Below, one piece after another: positions 1 to 12,424 of a stretch of 64,000 nucleotides of DNA (position 1 is the stretch's first letter; every line of letters begins with the position of its first letter). This stretch comes from Amaranthus tricolor (taxonomy: Eukaryota; Streptophyta; Magnoliopsida; Caryophyllales; Amaranthaceae). The stretch spans positions 11,732,289 through 11,796,288 of the forward strand of contig NC_080058.1 in assembly GCF_026212465.1 (NCBI RefSeq), given 5' to 3'. Both the position numbers and the translations under genes were made by a program. The notes beneath the pieces are model-generated. The model saw only the letters and a program-made list of their open reading frames with translations. It was not told the DNA's origin and did not search any database.

Positions 1-89
1 CCGGGTCGAGTTTTCCAAACCGGATATTTTTGAACATCCCTACTATAAATTAAGAGTTCACAAAAGAAGGCTAACAGACCTTCTCTTGA

Positions 90-1985
90 GAGACCATCTA
101 TAATATAGACGCCTTTCAAAAGAACCCAGCCCACATTACTATATTTAGAAAATATTTTAATTTAAAAAAAAAGCTACGGTTTTTAAAAAACCACGCACGT
201 GTCATTCCCAAGAGAAAAAAACTATTGTGTTTTTGAAAGATGAAATGTTTTCTGATTTTTTTTCATTTCCCTTCTTTAACCATCGAACATACACCTTCTA
301 CAACCTGAAAATCTTGTCTAACAATGGAAGAGATGATGCTTGAATTCGATTGTGGGTTTTTTTTTTTAATAAAGCTTCATCAATGGTGGAAAACAATGAT
401 ATTGAAGAAGATAACATTATATACTATTTAGGAAAGGTAATAAAAGCTATTGGGTTCTTTTGTTTTTTTTTTAAAAAAAAAAAATTAAGGTTCATCAATG
501 GTGGAAAACAGTGATGTTGAAGAAGACAACAATGGCTGATTTTAGGAGAATTGTAATAAAAGCATTTGTGGTTATATGTTCATATATTTGGGGATATAAC
601 CAAAAAATAATTGGTATTATAACTGTGAACATTTGACATAGGTTGATATAGTTGGGAGTAAACATTGTGTAGTAACAATATATTTTGGGTTATAACATAA
701 TATATTTGTCGTTATAACATAATATACTTGGAGCTATAACATAGTATATTCGGGGTTATAATAACTTATATTTAAGATTATAACATAATATAATTGGTAT
801 TATAAATATAAACATTTGACATAGGTTGATGTAGTTGAGAGTATAACATTGTGTAGTCTGGGTTATATCATTTTTAGTTGGTTTTATAACATAATATAGT
901 TAGGATTATAACATTGTTTAATGGGCATTATAACATAGTTTCATTGGGATTAGAGCATAGTTTATTAGGGGTTATAACATAGCTTAATTGTGATTTAACA
1001 TTGTTTAGTTGGGAGTATAAAATTATTTAGTTGGGATTATAACATTACTTTATAAATCCAAAATATTATAAACTACGCACAATTATAAACACAAATATAA
1101 TCTATTATAAACCCATATATACAATATTATAAATCCAGATACACACTATTATACTTTCAACATAATCCCAAACATGCATTCATAACAATACGACAAATAC
1201 TACTATTATAAACCCAAATACACAATATTATAAATCCAAATACATAATATTATAATCTAGCTACTATAAGCCCTTTGTTTGGGTACTTAATCGGCCACCT
1301 TTGATTGTTGAGGGTTGTCATTTTAATCCTTAAAAGGAATCTTTATGATCTTCTTTGTAAATACAGAAGCCCAGACAGCACCAACACTTATCTTTTCTAA
1401 TTTTTAAACCCTAAAATCAAGAACAAGTAAAATCAAAAAAAAAACAAATTTTAAAATATTAAACTACAAACTTTAATTAGGTTAAAACACCAACTTACTT
1501 TCCTTCTTCAACATCACTCTTTTCACCATTGTTGTCTTCTTCAACATCACTATTTCCACAATTGATGAAGCTTAATTTTTTTTTTTAAAAAAAGAGGATT
1601 GTAATTCCAACTAATATATAACACAATTAACCCAAAAAAAATGATAATGAAAGATTTGAAAACGAAAATGGTGAAGATGAAGCATAAATACATACCTTTG
1701 ATGGTCTTGTAAATGTTGAAGAAGATACATACCTTTGATGAGAACTAAGCAAATGTTGAAGATGGAAAGCTTTATGGTCGAAAATGGCGATTGAAGACTG
1801 AAATTCAAAGAGTTATTATATTGGGTAGTTTGAGGGATTTTGTCCGGAAAGAGAAATGGAAATTGAAAAAGTTTATGATGGGGTGTGATTACTTTACACG
1901 TATTTCAGTTTATTTTTGATTTTATTTTTGTAAAATTGAAAAGTGGGCCGGCCCAGTATAGGGCGTCTTTACCATGGACGGTCTC
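90..1985. mobile_element. 1.9 kb foldback element with GAGACC...GCCCAC ends
   Basis: The ends are inverted relative to each other. The left end reads gagaccatct...gacgcc...cagcccac, and the reverse complement of the right end reads gagaccgtcc...gacgcc...ggcccac. Further in, the arms still pair: 'ttcatcaatggtggaaaa' followed by 'gttgaagaagacaac' (left, about 370-535) returns inverted at about 1505-1570. The centre (600-1260) is a degenerate field of 'gggattataacatagtttag' units, which switches orientation near 1070. No transposase is present, so this is a non-autonomous foldback or long-TIR element. Superfamily not resolved. Confidence 0.6.
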
Positions 1986-2471
1986 AACTAAGAATTTGTT
2001 GAAGGCTAAAAGTTTGAAAAATAAAGTTAAAGTAGTATACATTAGAAGTAACTCATACAATCTTATTTTAGCTTATAAATTAACAAGGAGCCATCAAAAA
2101 TACCCTTAGTATGTTTTACACAAACAAGACACACAGGTAGCAACATCATATGGTATGATTGAAGATTTTTCAACTAATACTATTTTCAATGATCAACAAA
2201 AACATACAAGTTCACTAATTCAAGTATTCATTTCCAATATATAATTCTAACATACGTTTTAAGAGGTAATATCTAATCATACTACTATTCAACTGTATCA
2301 CTATGATAACATCCTTATCACTTTAATTAAGTATGATTATGTATATGATTATACTCAATATAAATTTGCTATTGTTTGATTGATAATTATCATGTATTAT
2401 CAGGAAGTGGTGAAAGCTTCTATAGGAGGACTTTGTTGAATTTTGTCAAAGTTCTTACATATTACGCAAAT
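1986..2471. other. intergenic, nothing recognised
   Basis: AT-rich sequence with no coding signal, RNA gene or clear repeat. Confidence 0.5.
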
Positions 2472-2730
2472 TTTTGTGAGAGACGGTCTTTTTAAGAGAC
2501 CATCTCTAATGGGGTCGGCCCATTATATATTTTTTAAAATATTGTTAGTAGGCATTAAGAATGATGTAAGTAGACATTAAAGATATTGAAAGTAGGCATT
2601 AAGGATACAGTAAGTAAGCATTAAGAATCATATAAGTAAGCATTTAGAATACGGTAAGTAAGCATTAATCTATAATGGGCTGGGCTTGAGGTACGTCTCT
2701 CAAAAAGACGGTCTCTTAAGAGACTAGCTG
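2472..2730. mobile_element. MITE with GAGACGGTCT termini and internal 'gtaggcattaaggata' array
   Basis: The left terminus gagacggtctttttaagaga and the inverted right terminus gagaccgtctttttgagaga form TIRs. They are followed inward by 'ggcccat' and 'cagcccat'. Between them lie about five copies of a ~25-bp unit 'gtaagtaggcattaaggata'. Related copies are at 12425-12670, 40091-40370 and 55833-55990, with fragments near 5187 and 28270. Confidence 0.7.
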
Positions 2731-3660
2731 TACATGTTATATGAACCCAAACAATAATCTATATAAAAAAAAAAAGTGAATCTACATCGTGCATGGCACG
2801 GGTATAATCCTAGTTTCTCTTATTTCTTGTGACATCATTTGATTTTAGGTCTAACAAAAGTTGATACGACCTCTTAATTTGATCTGAACCTAACGTATAA
2901 TAAGTGGGTTTTGATTGAGACTTCTAACCCAATTAATTAAACGGATCGACCCAACCTAAACTGTTTATTAAATGGGTTAGGTTTAGGATTAAAATTTTAA
3001 AACCTGAAATAAACCTGTATAACTCATTTAATTAAACGACTTAATTCTGAGTTAAATCAATATCTATAACCTAAACTTAATTCATTTAATATTTTCTTAA
3101 TTTTCATAGTAAATGCAAAATAAACGACTAACAAACAAAAAAAATCAATTAAGGCCTAAAAAATTAGAAGTAATCAATGTTAGAAACCTTAAAATGAAAA
3201 CAAAAAACTATAAGCGGGTTAAGTGGGTCGAAATCCGGTCGACCTGATCTGTTGCAGGTTGGGTCAGGGTTGTGATTTTTAACCCAATTAACTAAACGGA
3301 TTGAGCATGGATCTAGGGGTTTTTGACCTGTGTATATATGACCCAAACCCTAACTCGACCCAACATGAAGTTTTTGACAAGCCTATTCGATTTTCAACAC
3401 TTATAGAATGAATTTCTTTTTTATTAAAATTCTCTAGCCTAATCTAGAATCAAAAGAATTACTTTTTCATTCAACGTGTCACCAAACGACATTATGTTTA
3501 CTTGGACAAAGGCAAAGAGCCATGCCAAAGCCATTGTGGGCAATGCCTAGTGGTCGACGTGACTTTGCGCATTTGTTAAAGTAGTGGCCATGTTGTATAG
3601 TGTCACAATGCCAAACAATTAATCGTGATGATTTTCAAAAAATGTAAATGTTGCACTCTT
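2731..3660. other. intergenic with diverged GGGTCRACCC-type repeat sequence
   Basis: Between about 2860 and 3365 there are short segments such as 'cggatcgacccaacc' and 'ggtcgacctgatctgttgc'. They resemble the subterminal sequence of the hAT element at 18839-19837. No TIR or target duplication was found, so this looks like a decayed hAT-type MITE. The rest is featureless. Confidence 0.45.
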
Positions 3661-3689
3661 GTAGCCTTTTGGTTTGGGTTTGGACTTCC

Positions 3690-4400
3690 CTTCCTGATGC
3701 AAAATCAGGGCTGATTAAGGCCTTGATTATGCAGAGATTAATGTGTAGCGGAAGCTTTGATCAATTACACACTCAAAAACAACAATTGATGATAAACAGA
3801 ACACTCAACACACAAAAATAGAACCAAGAAATCCTTTCTTGGTTTTCTGATGATGATGATCAGTGCCTATATCAACGTCCTTATGCCAGCGATTAATGTA
3901 AAATGCCTTCCAGGTATTGTACCCACGGTTTCCTTGCAGAATCAATGATTGCTCCACAACGTTTGGCTCTACAAGGATCAAAGGATACACCGTATACCTT
4001 TGATGAAGTCACCGCCAACTTCAAAGAAGGAAAACAGAAACAAGTTTTCTGAAATTCCTCTACTCGTATTGAATCAAATGAAATCAAATGCTTGAACCAC
4101 GTCTATTACATGGGTGAGGCCCTCCTTATATAGAGTCCTCAACTACCTTAACGGCTATATCCTAATCACACGCCTATTTAAAGAACACGTGTTAATTACA
4201 AGGCTTATAATGCGCCCAAACAGAAAACAAAAAACAGAAATAAAAATACTTAGACAAATTTTGACTCGGCAAAAACTGTCGAGCAACCCTTCTTCCACTT
4301 AGTCTCTAGGATTCTTCGTGGACTGTTAGTAAGATCCTGGACCCTTGGTGGCTTGGTCCATGTGCAAGGATGACGTCCCAAGCTTGTTCAGGGTCTAGAT
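3690..4400 (-). repeat. LTR-like repeat with promoter on the minus strand
   Basis: A second, shorter copy sits at 57415-57670 in the same orientation. It shares 'gctgattaaggccttg', 'gcggaagctttgat' and 'ctgtcgagcarccc'. On the minus strand a TATATAAGG box (4132-4124) precedes a GC-richer leader, as in the U3-R part of an LTR. I read this as an LTR or fragment, probably of a copia element, with uncertain ends. Confidence 0.45.
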
Positions 4401-4434
4401 GGGCCGAGCTTGCACTCAAGAGACTTAGCAAGGT

Positions 4435-4701
4435 CTACTGGTCGTCAGAAAGTCCTGTGGCCTGGGTCCTGCTGACTGTTCCCATTTTCAAGTGTATACT
4501 GTTGTTCCTTGTTGTTGTCTTGGCTTCCTTGTTCCCAACACAGTATCTTGAGGTCATGTTTAGTCTTTGGAAAGCATCCTTGACCTGGTTCTGCCCTTCA
4601 TGTACAATTGGCGTAGGTGACAAATTAGGAACATTGTCTTGTACTTGTGAGCTATTTGCAAGGTCTTGATCACTTGATGCATTTGCATCACTTCCCCCCA
4701 A
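4435..4701 (-). pseudogene. unidentified 88-codon reading frame next to the LTR-like repeat
   Basis: A polar, Asn/Ser/Gln-rich reading frame on the minus strand. It begins MGGSDANASSDQDLANSS and lies upstream of the LTR-like repeat in the same orientation. It could be a piece of a retrotransposon polyprotein. I recognise no domain, and it may be chance. Confidence 0.2.
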
Positions 4702-5520
4702 AAAAAAACATTTTCCTCACCTTTAATTCTGTAAAAATTTCATTGGCCCTTTTTTCTATCTTAATCAATACATTACATGTTTGACCACATTTATCCAAAT
4801 CCTGAAAATCCTTCTCTTGAGCGCTATCTAATTTTTGTATAAGATAGAAAAGGTGGCTGAGGTAAAATCTTGGAAGTCGGTGCCATGATCAAGATTGTGC
4901 AAACATGTCATGAGCCATGAAATAAGAGCACGCAAAACTAATAAAAATTATGTAAGAAAATATTGAACATAAATTTGTAAAATCAAAATTGAAACATACA
5001 GGGAGAAGAAATAATATTCAGAAGTTTGTAACCTTTTTTACATCATTTCACAAAATTGTTTATGACTCTTTTGAAAACTCAGTTACATTTGCAAATATGG
5101 ATTATTTAAGCTAAAATATTTGTTTGATTACTCTGAAAAAGGTGGATTTGGCCCAAATCCTAAGGACACAAAAAATAAGAACAACCGCTTTCTTGAGACA
5201 CTGTCTCTCAAGGATGCACCTCTTAAGAGGCCCAATCCAATGTAGCTTACTTAAAAAAACTAAAAGTTAATCACGTGTTTTATAAAGAAAATCGTTTTTT
5301 TCTCTCTCATGCACATTATGTTGAATTTCAAATTGAAAAATAACATTTCTTGAGTCATTTACCCCTACATTTATTCTCTCAATCATCAAAATTTAATCAA
5401 ATCATCAAGTAAAATTCAATCAAATCGTCAACATAAGATTAGAATGGAAGATTTTGTCTTGAATTTTTTATAATTTTTCATCTCAAGTTCAATGCGAAAA
5501 GACACACGAAGGAAACCAAA
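4702..5520. other. intergenic with a MITE fragment
   Basis: AT-rich. At 5187-5245 the sequence 'gagacactgtctctcaagga...ggcccaatc' is a fragment of the GAGACGGTCTC MITE family. Nothing else recognised. Confidence 0.4.
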
Positions 5521-5521
5521 C

Positions 5522-5607
<86 letters not shown>
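5522..5607. repeat. (GT)n(TA)n microsatellite
   Basis: About 16 bp of GT dinucleotides runs directly into about 70 bp of TA, followed by a poly-T run. The long Tyr/Ile open frames here are translations of the microsatellite. Confidence 0.95.
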
Positions 5608-5615
<8 letters not shown>

Positions 5616-6460
5616 TTTTTCTTTTCAAATTGGTTCTTACAAATTAAATCTACTAATTGAAAAGAACTCAATTTCGATAATCAAAACACCAACTTGAATA
5701 AGTTTGACAACTAAATACATATGATTTATAATGTCTACTTACAGGGCAAGAGCAAACAATTCCGATGCCCTGTTTATTTTTCATAAGTTTCTAAAATTGG
5801 GGCCCTTCATAATTAAAAAAAAAAGATTGTCTTAAACTAAAATAAAAATTCAACACAATTTTAATTTCTTAAACTTAAATTAAGTTGTTAAAAATTAAAC
5901 TTTCTTATTTAATGTTAAAATGAAAGAGAAAAAATAATAATAGATTGATGACTAATAATAGAAGTTTGAAGGATTGAAAATTATAAAAATAAATTGTTGA
6001 TTATTTTTATAAATTAAGTTAGTGATAATTAATATTTGATGAATGTGTAAAACATTAAATGGGGTAAGAGAAAATATTTAGAAGGTAAAGAGTTGTTTTG
6101 CAAAGAGATAAAAAAGGAGAGAAAAAAATGTAATTAATAGGTTTTGAACATATGATCATTGATATATTAAGCAAAACTTCCACCAACTACTCTTATCCAA
6201 TAGTATGTTATTTTACTAAAAGTTTTTAGTATGACACTCTTTAGGTTTGGGGACCCCGTGCGGTTGGGCATCTTGCACGGCCCCAAAATTGCCCATGTCT
6301 ACTTATTGTTCCATTCAATAAAATAATTTGCATTGGGATAGATATTGTTGTTTGATGAAGATTCATCAATTGAACAACTGGTGATTATGTTTGTTGAAGA
6401 GAATATGATTGTTGATGAAGACAATAATATCATTTTCTTGTATGGAGGCAAACTAACTAA
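5608..6460. other. intergenic, AT-rich
   Basis: No gene. A short GC-rich patch near 6245-6295 ('gaccccgtgcggttgggc') stands out, but I cannot assign it. Confidence 0.4.
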
Positions 6461-6469
6461 TTATACTAT

Positions 6470-7310
6470 TTAAAATTTCAACTTTATCATGCTAAAATAC
6501 TAACTTAATTAAGTTAAAATACCAACTACAGCTCACTAAAATACTAACTTCACCATTCTAAAACACTAGCTTTATCATACTTTAAATATGTAAAAGACCA
6601 ATTTCATCATATTATAACAAAACTTTTAAACTAGTTAAAATGCCAAATTTAACCTATTAAAACATCAACTTCAGCATATTCATATTAAAACACCAACTTC
6701 AACATACTAATACTATAACTTCGGCATACTATAACACCAACTTTATCATACTAAAACACTAACTTTAGTATACTAAAATACCAACTTCAGCATACTAAAT
6801 TACCAAATGTAAACATTTAAAATACCAACTTTATCATGTTACAGCAAAAACCTTAAACTAATTAAAATGCCAAGTTTACCCTGTTAAAACACTAACTTTA
6901 ACATACTAAAATAGTAATTTCAGCATATTAAAACATCAACTTCTACATATTATTAAAACACCAACTTCTACATATTATTAAAACACCAAATATTGCATAT
7001 TTATACAATAACTACAGCATATTAAACACCAACATCATCATACTAAAATATCAACTTTGATATACTGAAAAACCAACTTGAGCATACTAAAACATCAGCT
7101 TCATCATACTAGAATACCAACTTCAGCATATTATATTACCTACTTTGGCAGATCAAAACACCAACTCCGTCATAATAAAATACCAACTTCAATATATTAA
7201 AAATCAACTTTAACAAACTAAAATACAAGCTACAATATACTAAAATAGAAACTTTAGCTTATTAGAACACCATCTTCAGCATAATAAAATACCAACATTA
7301 GCATATTAAA
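6470..7310. repeat. degenerate tandem field of 'taaaacaccaacttcagcata' units
   Basis: More than thirty imperfect copies of a 20-25 bp unit, consensus about ctaaaacaccaacttcagca. The same motif reappears at 7990-8150 and 8585-8660, inside what look like introns of the neighbouring FAR1-like pseudogene. The repeat and the gene therefore probably belong to one element. Confidence 0.75.
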
Positions 7311-7576
7311 ATATTTTTGTATTAAGTGTTACTTATAACATGACAACTTATTATCCTAAAATAACATGAGATCAAGATGACTTGATAAACAACAATGATG
7401 ATAGTATTGGATTGACGGATTCTGTAAGAAAGAATCCTAATTGACTTATCAAAAATTGACATATTTAGGTTCCTTAAAGGAGTTACATCTCAAAGTCTTT
7501 AAGACCTTGAACAATTATACCTATGACAAGCAATAAGAGTAATTGGATTTAGTATAAAGAAAATAGACTAAAGAAA

Positions 7577-8585
7577 ATAGTAAAAACTAAGTCATTGAAA
7601 AGTACCTGGTTTGTTCGTGTGAAGGGAAAACTCATCATTTAGCTCTTACAAGACAAATACAAGAATATCCTATGACGTCAAAGAAGATCAAAGTTGTTCC
7701 AACAACAAGAACTGATTGTAAAGCAAGGGTAAAAATAAAGTTGGATATTGCGAGTGGCCTATACTATATTAAGCAACATATAATCTTCCATACACATGAA
7801 CTAACAAGGGTTGAATGGCAACATCTCCACAGATTTGAGTGGATGATTGATACATTTAAATCTTTTGAAGAAGCAAACATTAGACCTACCATAACTTATA
7901 GATTTTAGTCACAAGATGCAGGGGGAGATGAGTTTTTTGGGCGTATATTATCAAATCACATAAAGTTTCTCAACAGGTAACATAACATCATTTTTATTAA
8001 ACTAGTTAAAATTCCAACTTTATTATGTTAAAATACCAACTGAACTTATTTAAAATCCCACGTTTATTACGCTTACCATTTTGACTATTTAAAAGCCTAC
8101 ATTGAAATGTTACAATACCAACTTTATTATGCTAAAATACCTACTTTATTGCAGGCTAAGGATGAAGGCTATAGAGGGGGAGATGCACAAACAGTGATTA
8201 GACAATTAATAGAGAAGACAAAGAAGGATTCTGAATTTTTCTACCATGTAAAGCTAAATGATCAGGGACAGCTTGCATCATTATTTTGGTGTGATTTTAT
8301 GATGTGGAAAGGCTATATAATTTCTGGAGATGTGGTAATATTTGATACGAGTTATCGAACAAATTAATCAATATAATCTCATATGTGGTCCAATAGTAGT
8401 CATCAATAATTATTGGAGTACTGTTATGTTTGGTTGTGTATTTATAGCTTAGAGGAGGTATAGTCATTTGAATGGATTTTTGGACAATTTAAGAAAGTTA
8501 TGAATAATAAGTTTCTAGTGTTAAGTTTCATTGATCAAGACTTTACAACAGCAAAGGCAATTAAAAAGGTAATTGAAATGTTTAT
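7577..8585 (+). pseudogene. FAR1/FHY3-like (MULE-derived) gene relic
   Basis: FAR1-related proteins are domesticated or active Mutator-like transposases with an N-terminal FAR1 zinc-binding domain. The first block (about 7577-7976) reads TRTDCKARVKIKL...FHTHEL, the second half of a FAR1 domain, and continues to AGGDEFFGRILS. A donor-like GT follows at 7977. The second block starts after an acceptor at 8154 and reads GDAQTVIRQL...FFYHVKLNDQGQLASLFWCD...GDVVIFDTSYRTN, the start of the MULE transposase domain. After a stop at 8365 the homology goes on out of frame (YNLICGPIVVINN, DQDFTTAKAIKKV). The protein is truncated at both ends, with a stop in FAR1 (7906) and frameshifts, so it is non-functional. 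The catalytic core, SWIM finger and C-terminus are missing. Confidence 0.8.
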
Positions 8586-8689
8586 TATCTTAATTTAATT
8601 AAGATACTAACTTAATTTAGTTAAAATGCCAACTTTAAGTAATTAAAATGCCAACTTTTATTGAACATCTAATGTATATTAAATCCTAA

Positions 8690-9360
8690 GAATTATCATC
8701 GAGTACTATAAATAGTAGTGGGACAAAATGTACTAAACATACAAGGTCCAAAGGGGTCAAAGGGAAGGACAAAAGAGTAATTGGAACAAAAATGTGCCTT
8801 TTCGTATTCTTTGATCAATGAGCAATGAATTCTATTCTTGTTTAGTTTTGATTATGAAGTTATAAGTGACTTAATAGTTGAATAATGCTCATGAATACCA
8901 TAATCATAATGGTATTGATTGATGGTCATTATACTTGATCATCAATGGGTGATTAAATGTCCATGACCTTTTAGTATACATGAACTAATATAAATAGGGG
9001 CTTGGGGAAGGATGTCACTTACACCAATTTCTGAATTCTTATATCCTTGCTTTCTCTCTTACTTGTGTTCTTTCAAAGAGTTATAAACTTTTTATTAGAA
9101 CTTCCAAAGTTTATAATTCATTAAACACTTTGTTGTTAAGTTTCATGGGGGTGTTGTGTTGTTTGTATCTCATTCTGAATTTTCAAGTCAAAACCCAATT
9201 ATCTTTGTGGGGGAAATATCACAAAAGGAAAGTGATTACACGCCTACAACAAGTATCAAGTTTTCGGGAAACGGTTGTCGTTACAAAGATCATCTTCAAG
9301 TTATTTCTTAATGCTTTTGTGTAAGTGTACTTTAGCCATCAACAAAGGAAAATACAAATT
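8690..9360 (+). repeat. LTR-like sequence with promoter (possible solo LTR)
   Basis: A TATAAATAGGGG box at 8989-9000 is followed by a leader with pyrimidine-rich and 'ttatcttt' stretches. The layout resembles the U3-R-U5 of a copia LTR. No internal domain, primer-binding site or clear target duplication is visible. Confidence 0.3.
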
Positions 9361-11470
9361 CCCATATTGTAATTTGCATTTGCATTATTATTTCTAAATA
9401 ATTTTAATATATTATTTTAAAATACCAATTATAATAACTCTCTGGTAAGATGCATGATTTTTTCAATTCTCTAGAAGAATTGAGCAAATGAGGGAGCAAG
9501 TTAAGTGTGAGATCGATGTGATTAGGGTAATAAACAAGGAGGAAATCATTAGTTAGCTTAATTAGTTTTAGGTTTTTTTAACCTAGGTTTAGTTTATTAA
9601 TGGTTTAGGTTATGGTTTAAGTGGTGATGATTTGAGAAATGCAAGGGTGTCATAAGGTTTATAAAAGTAAAGAAAAAGTGTATAAATAAAAATGGAGGAC
9701 TTGTAGTGAAGTGACTTAATATAAAAAAAATAAGCAACTTGTAATGAGATGAAGGGCATATAGCCAAATTCAAACACTTTTCGTAATTTAATTTTATCAA
9801 GACAATACTTGGAATCATTGTAATAAATTGGGGGAACGTTTTTAATTAAGGGTATATAGTAATTTAATGGGAAAGTAAATTTCTTTAAGGTTCGACATTT
9901 GTACAGGAAGACTTTTTAACTTCAAATAAAACAGTTAGATATTGAAATATACATAGCATGGCAGCCATAAAAACACAAAATATCATTATTCTTTTGTTTT
10001 ATTTTTTTGTTTTGAGTTTGTAAGTTGCAAATTGCTAAATAAAACTTTAACAATTATGCTAAGATTAATAAAAGATTATCATATTTTTCATCTTTCGAAT
10101 CTCAAAATATTAAGATCTCACAAAGCGAACAATTGAGCTCTTGACCTGACCTGACCCTAATTTTAAGGGTATGAATACACTTTTTTTGGACCCCATAGAT
10201 CCGGGTCGGATCTGGGTCCGTGACCTTAGGGTCCGAGTTCGGGTTCGGGTTTAGATATTTGAATTTAGTATTAGTTGTTACAGTTATGTTTTACATTTGG
10301 TGACCTTTTATACGAATTACGATTTGAAATTTGAGTTCTTCGGGTAAGTAAATCCCGTAATGACCTGTCTTACACAGCCAATCAGTAAGGTTTTTACAAA
10401 AAGTCCTTGGTTTGTTTACAAAATCAAAAATTTATCCATAATTGATACTTATAAAAGTCATAATTTTTATTAAGTTTTGATTTTATTTAATGCTCTCATT
10501 CTCTTTAATTAAGAAAGTTTTAAAATTTTTGCTTTCCTCTCTCGCTCTTCAACTTTCTTATCTTTGGTATTATTTTGCTATTTCTCTTTTATTAACATAA
10601 TCAAACGTTTCTAGTATATTAAATTCTTAAAGTTCACATTTTTGTCTTTATTTTAATTATAGTTCAAAAATGACAAATGAGAAAAAACAATAATTTATTA
10701 ATTATTAACTACATTTATACTTTCTTTCTTCCATAATAACACAAGATTCTTTTTAATTTTTTTTTTGACTTTTTGACAAATATTAAAAGATCGAGAGAGC
10801 ACTAACATACAACAATTATTATCTTTTTAATATATATTTCATTTTATTTAGTGATTACTGAAAATATGTAAGTGCATAATTGTTTCAAGATTCATAATTT
10901 ATAATTGAGTATTGCCCCTTGAGATGTTCATTTTGGTCATTATATGAATTTCGGATCATGTGTTTGAGGTCGATTTAAAATCGAATTTTATGTCCATATT
11001 AATTTTTATATAATTATAATAAACCTAATTATATATAATTCAGTTACATGATTAAATAAATATGAAATCATCGAATCTATTTTGAACTTTAACGTTTGTT
11101 CCACTTTTTCCTGAAGTCACGGCAAATAAAATTGCGCTATCTAAGCTAAACATTTTTCTAACCAAATGCTTTTTACCAAAAACATTGTCCACTTGGCATC
11201 CATTACTGAATGATTACTAATTACTAATTACTAGTTAGTATTTCAAGTGAATAATTAAAACCAAGACACTGCAGTAGATGTTGCTTGCTGCTGCCGCCTA
11301 TTTTATTCTGTAGAACTTTTCCAATGTTAATATTGATCCAAATTTAAAATTCCAATTCTATTTGTGACTTTTTATTATAAGTCTTTGAAGTAGACACTTT
11401 AAATTTTAAAAAAATTTAATTTTAGTGAATTACGATTATTAAAGTATCAAAGTCTATATTATTAAGGCTA
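9361..11470. other. intergenic, AT-rich
   Basis: No coding or RNA signal. A GGGTC-rich patch at 10140-10245 ('gatccgggtcggatctgggtcc') looks like hAT/MITE subterminal sequence. The remainder is featureless. Confidence 0.4.
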
Positions 11471-11625
11471 AGTTATTATTGACTAACTCAAATGACCTTT
11501 GACCAGCCTAAATGATCGTTGACCATTATTAATCACCTTCAACTTTTGTTGACCATCCATAATCACCTTTGACTTATGTTGAACAATCATAATTAATCAC
11601 CTTTGACTTTCATAATTACCAATGG
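11470..11625. repeat. imperfect tandem repeat rich in TTGAC (W-box-like) motifs
   Basis: Four to five ~32-bp units of the form 'aatcacctttgacttatgttgaccat'. They contain six TTGAC cores within about 150 bp, several as TTGACC/T. TTGAC[C/T] is the core bound by WRKY factors. The array lies about 1.1 kb upstream of the PMR5/TBL gene. Confidence 0.6.
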
Positions 11626-11709
11626 TAATACCTATGTATTAGCACTTTAACGTTGTGTGTACCCACTATACCGTTTTAAAAAGCGGACGTCACGATTATC
11701 CTTATGGGT

Positions 11710-11870
11710 AATTCTTTTAAAAATCCAGTCGAAATAAATACTTATTCGCCTATTTTCCGGCACGTAGGCCAGAAAAGATATTTAACTTCATTTTATCCAT
11801 CATGGGATAACTTTTTCGGAAATTCGGTTGAAACAAGTACTTATTCGCCTAATTTCCAGCAAGTAGATTT
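11710..11870. repeat. short direct duplication
   Basis: The segment containing 'tacttattcgcctattttcc' recurs about 110 bp later as 'tacttattcgcctaatttcc', with similar flanks ('cagtcgaaataa' and 'cggttgaaacaa'). The open frame over it has no recognisable domain. Confidence 0.5.
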
Positions 11871-11969
11871 TCGAAAGGAAACCAAAACAAACCAAGATAA
11901 GACAATGCAAAATAAATTTAAAGCCAATAATAACATAACCAAAAAAAATTATATAAATTCAGGCTAATT

Positions 11970-12424
11970 ATTTACCACTTCCATTATTCTAAATTACTTG
12001 TAATATTTGCACTATTTACTCATCATCTTTTATTGTGATTAGTTTTTATCTAATAGTATAAATTAAAACATAGTCAAGTAAGATTTTATTTGTTTTGTCT
12101 CAACATAAAGATTATTGATATTATATTTTTTATAATTAAATAATTTGAATTAATGTATTAAACTGCATAAAAATTAGATGTAGCAGATATACTGAACATA
12201 GTAATTATATATCCTAAATAGAAAAGCAAAAGAGAGACGGACATAAAGGAAGTGAGCAATGAGCATAATAATGTAAACAGAACAGGGGGCATTCAATTCC
12301 AGCGCAATTAATGGCAAATTGGCAATTGACCCAAGTAAGAACTTGAAAGCATGAGCTTTTTTAATCCGATTCCATTTGGAGTAGCATTTTGTATGTATTT
12401 ATTCTAGTCACTTAAGAGTCTGTT
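11970..12424. other. intergenic upstream of the TBL gene
   Basis: AT-rich sequence, nothing recognised. Confidence 0.4.

Noticed and set aside
1885..2109. 74-codon frame starting in the foldback right arm
   Set aside because: Crosses the element border and has low-complexity composition; no domain.
5428..5671. Two open frames rich in Ile-Tyr and Thr-His
   Set aside because: They are translations of the GT/TA microsatellite, not genes.
11704..11967. 87-codon frame with internal repeat
   Set aside because: The repeat is at DNA level (short duplication) and no protein family is recognisable.
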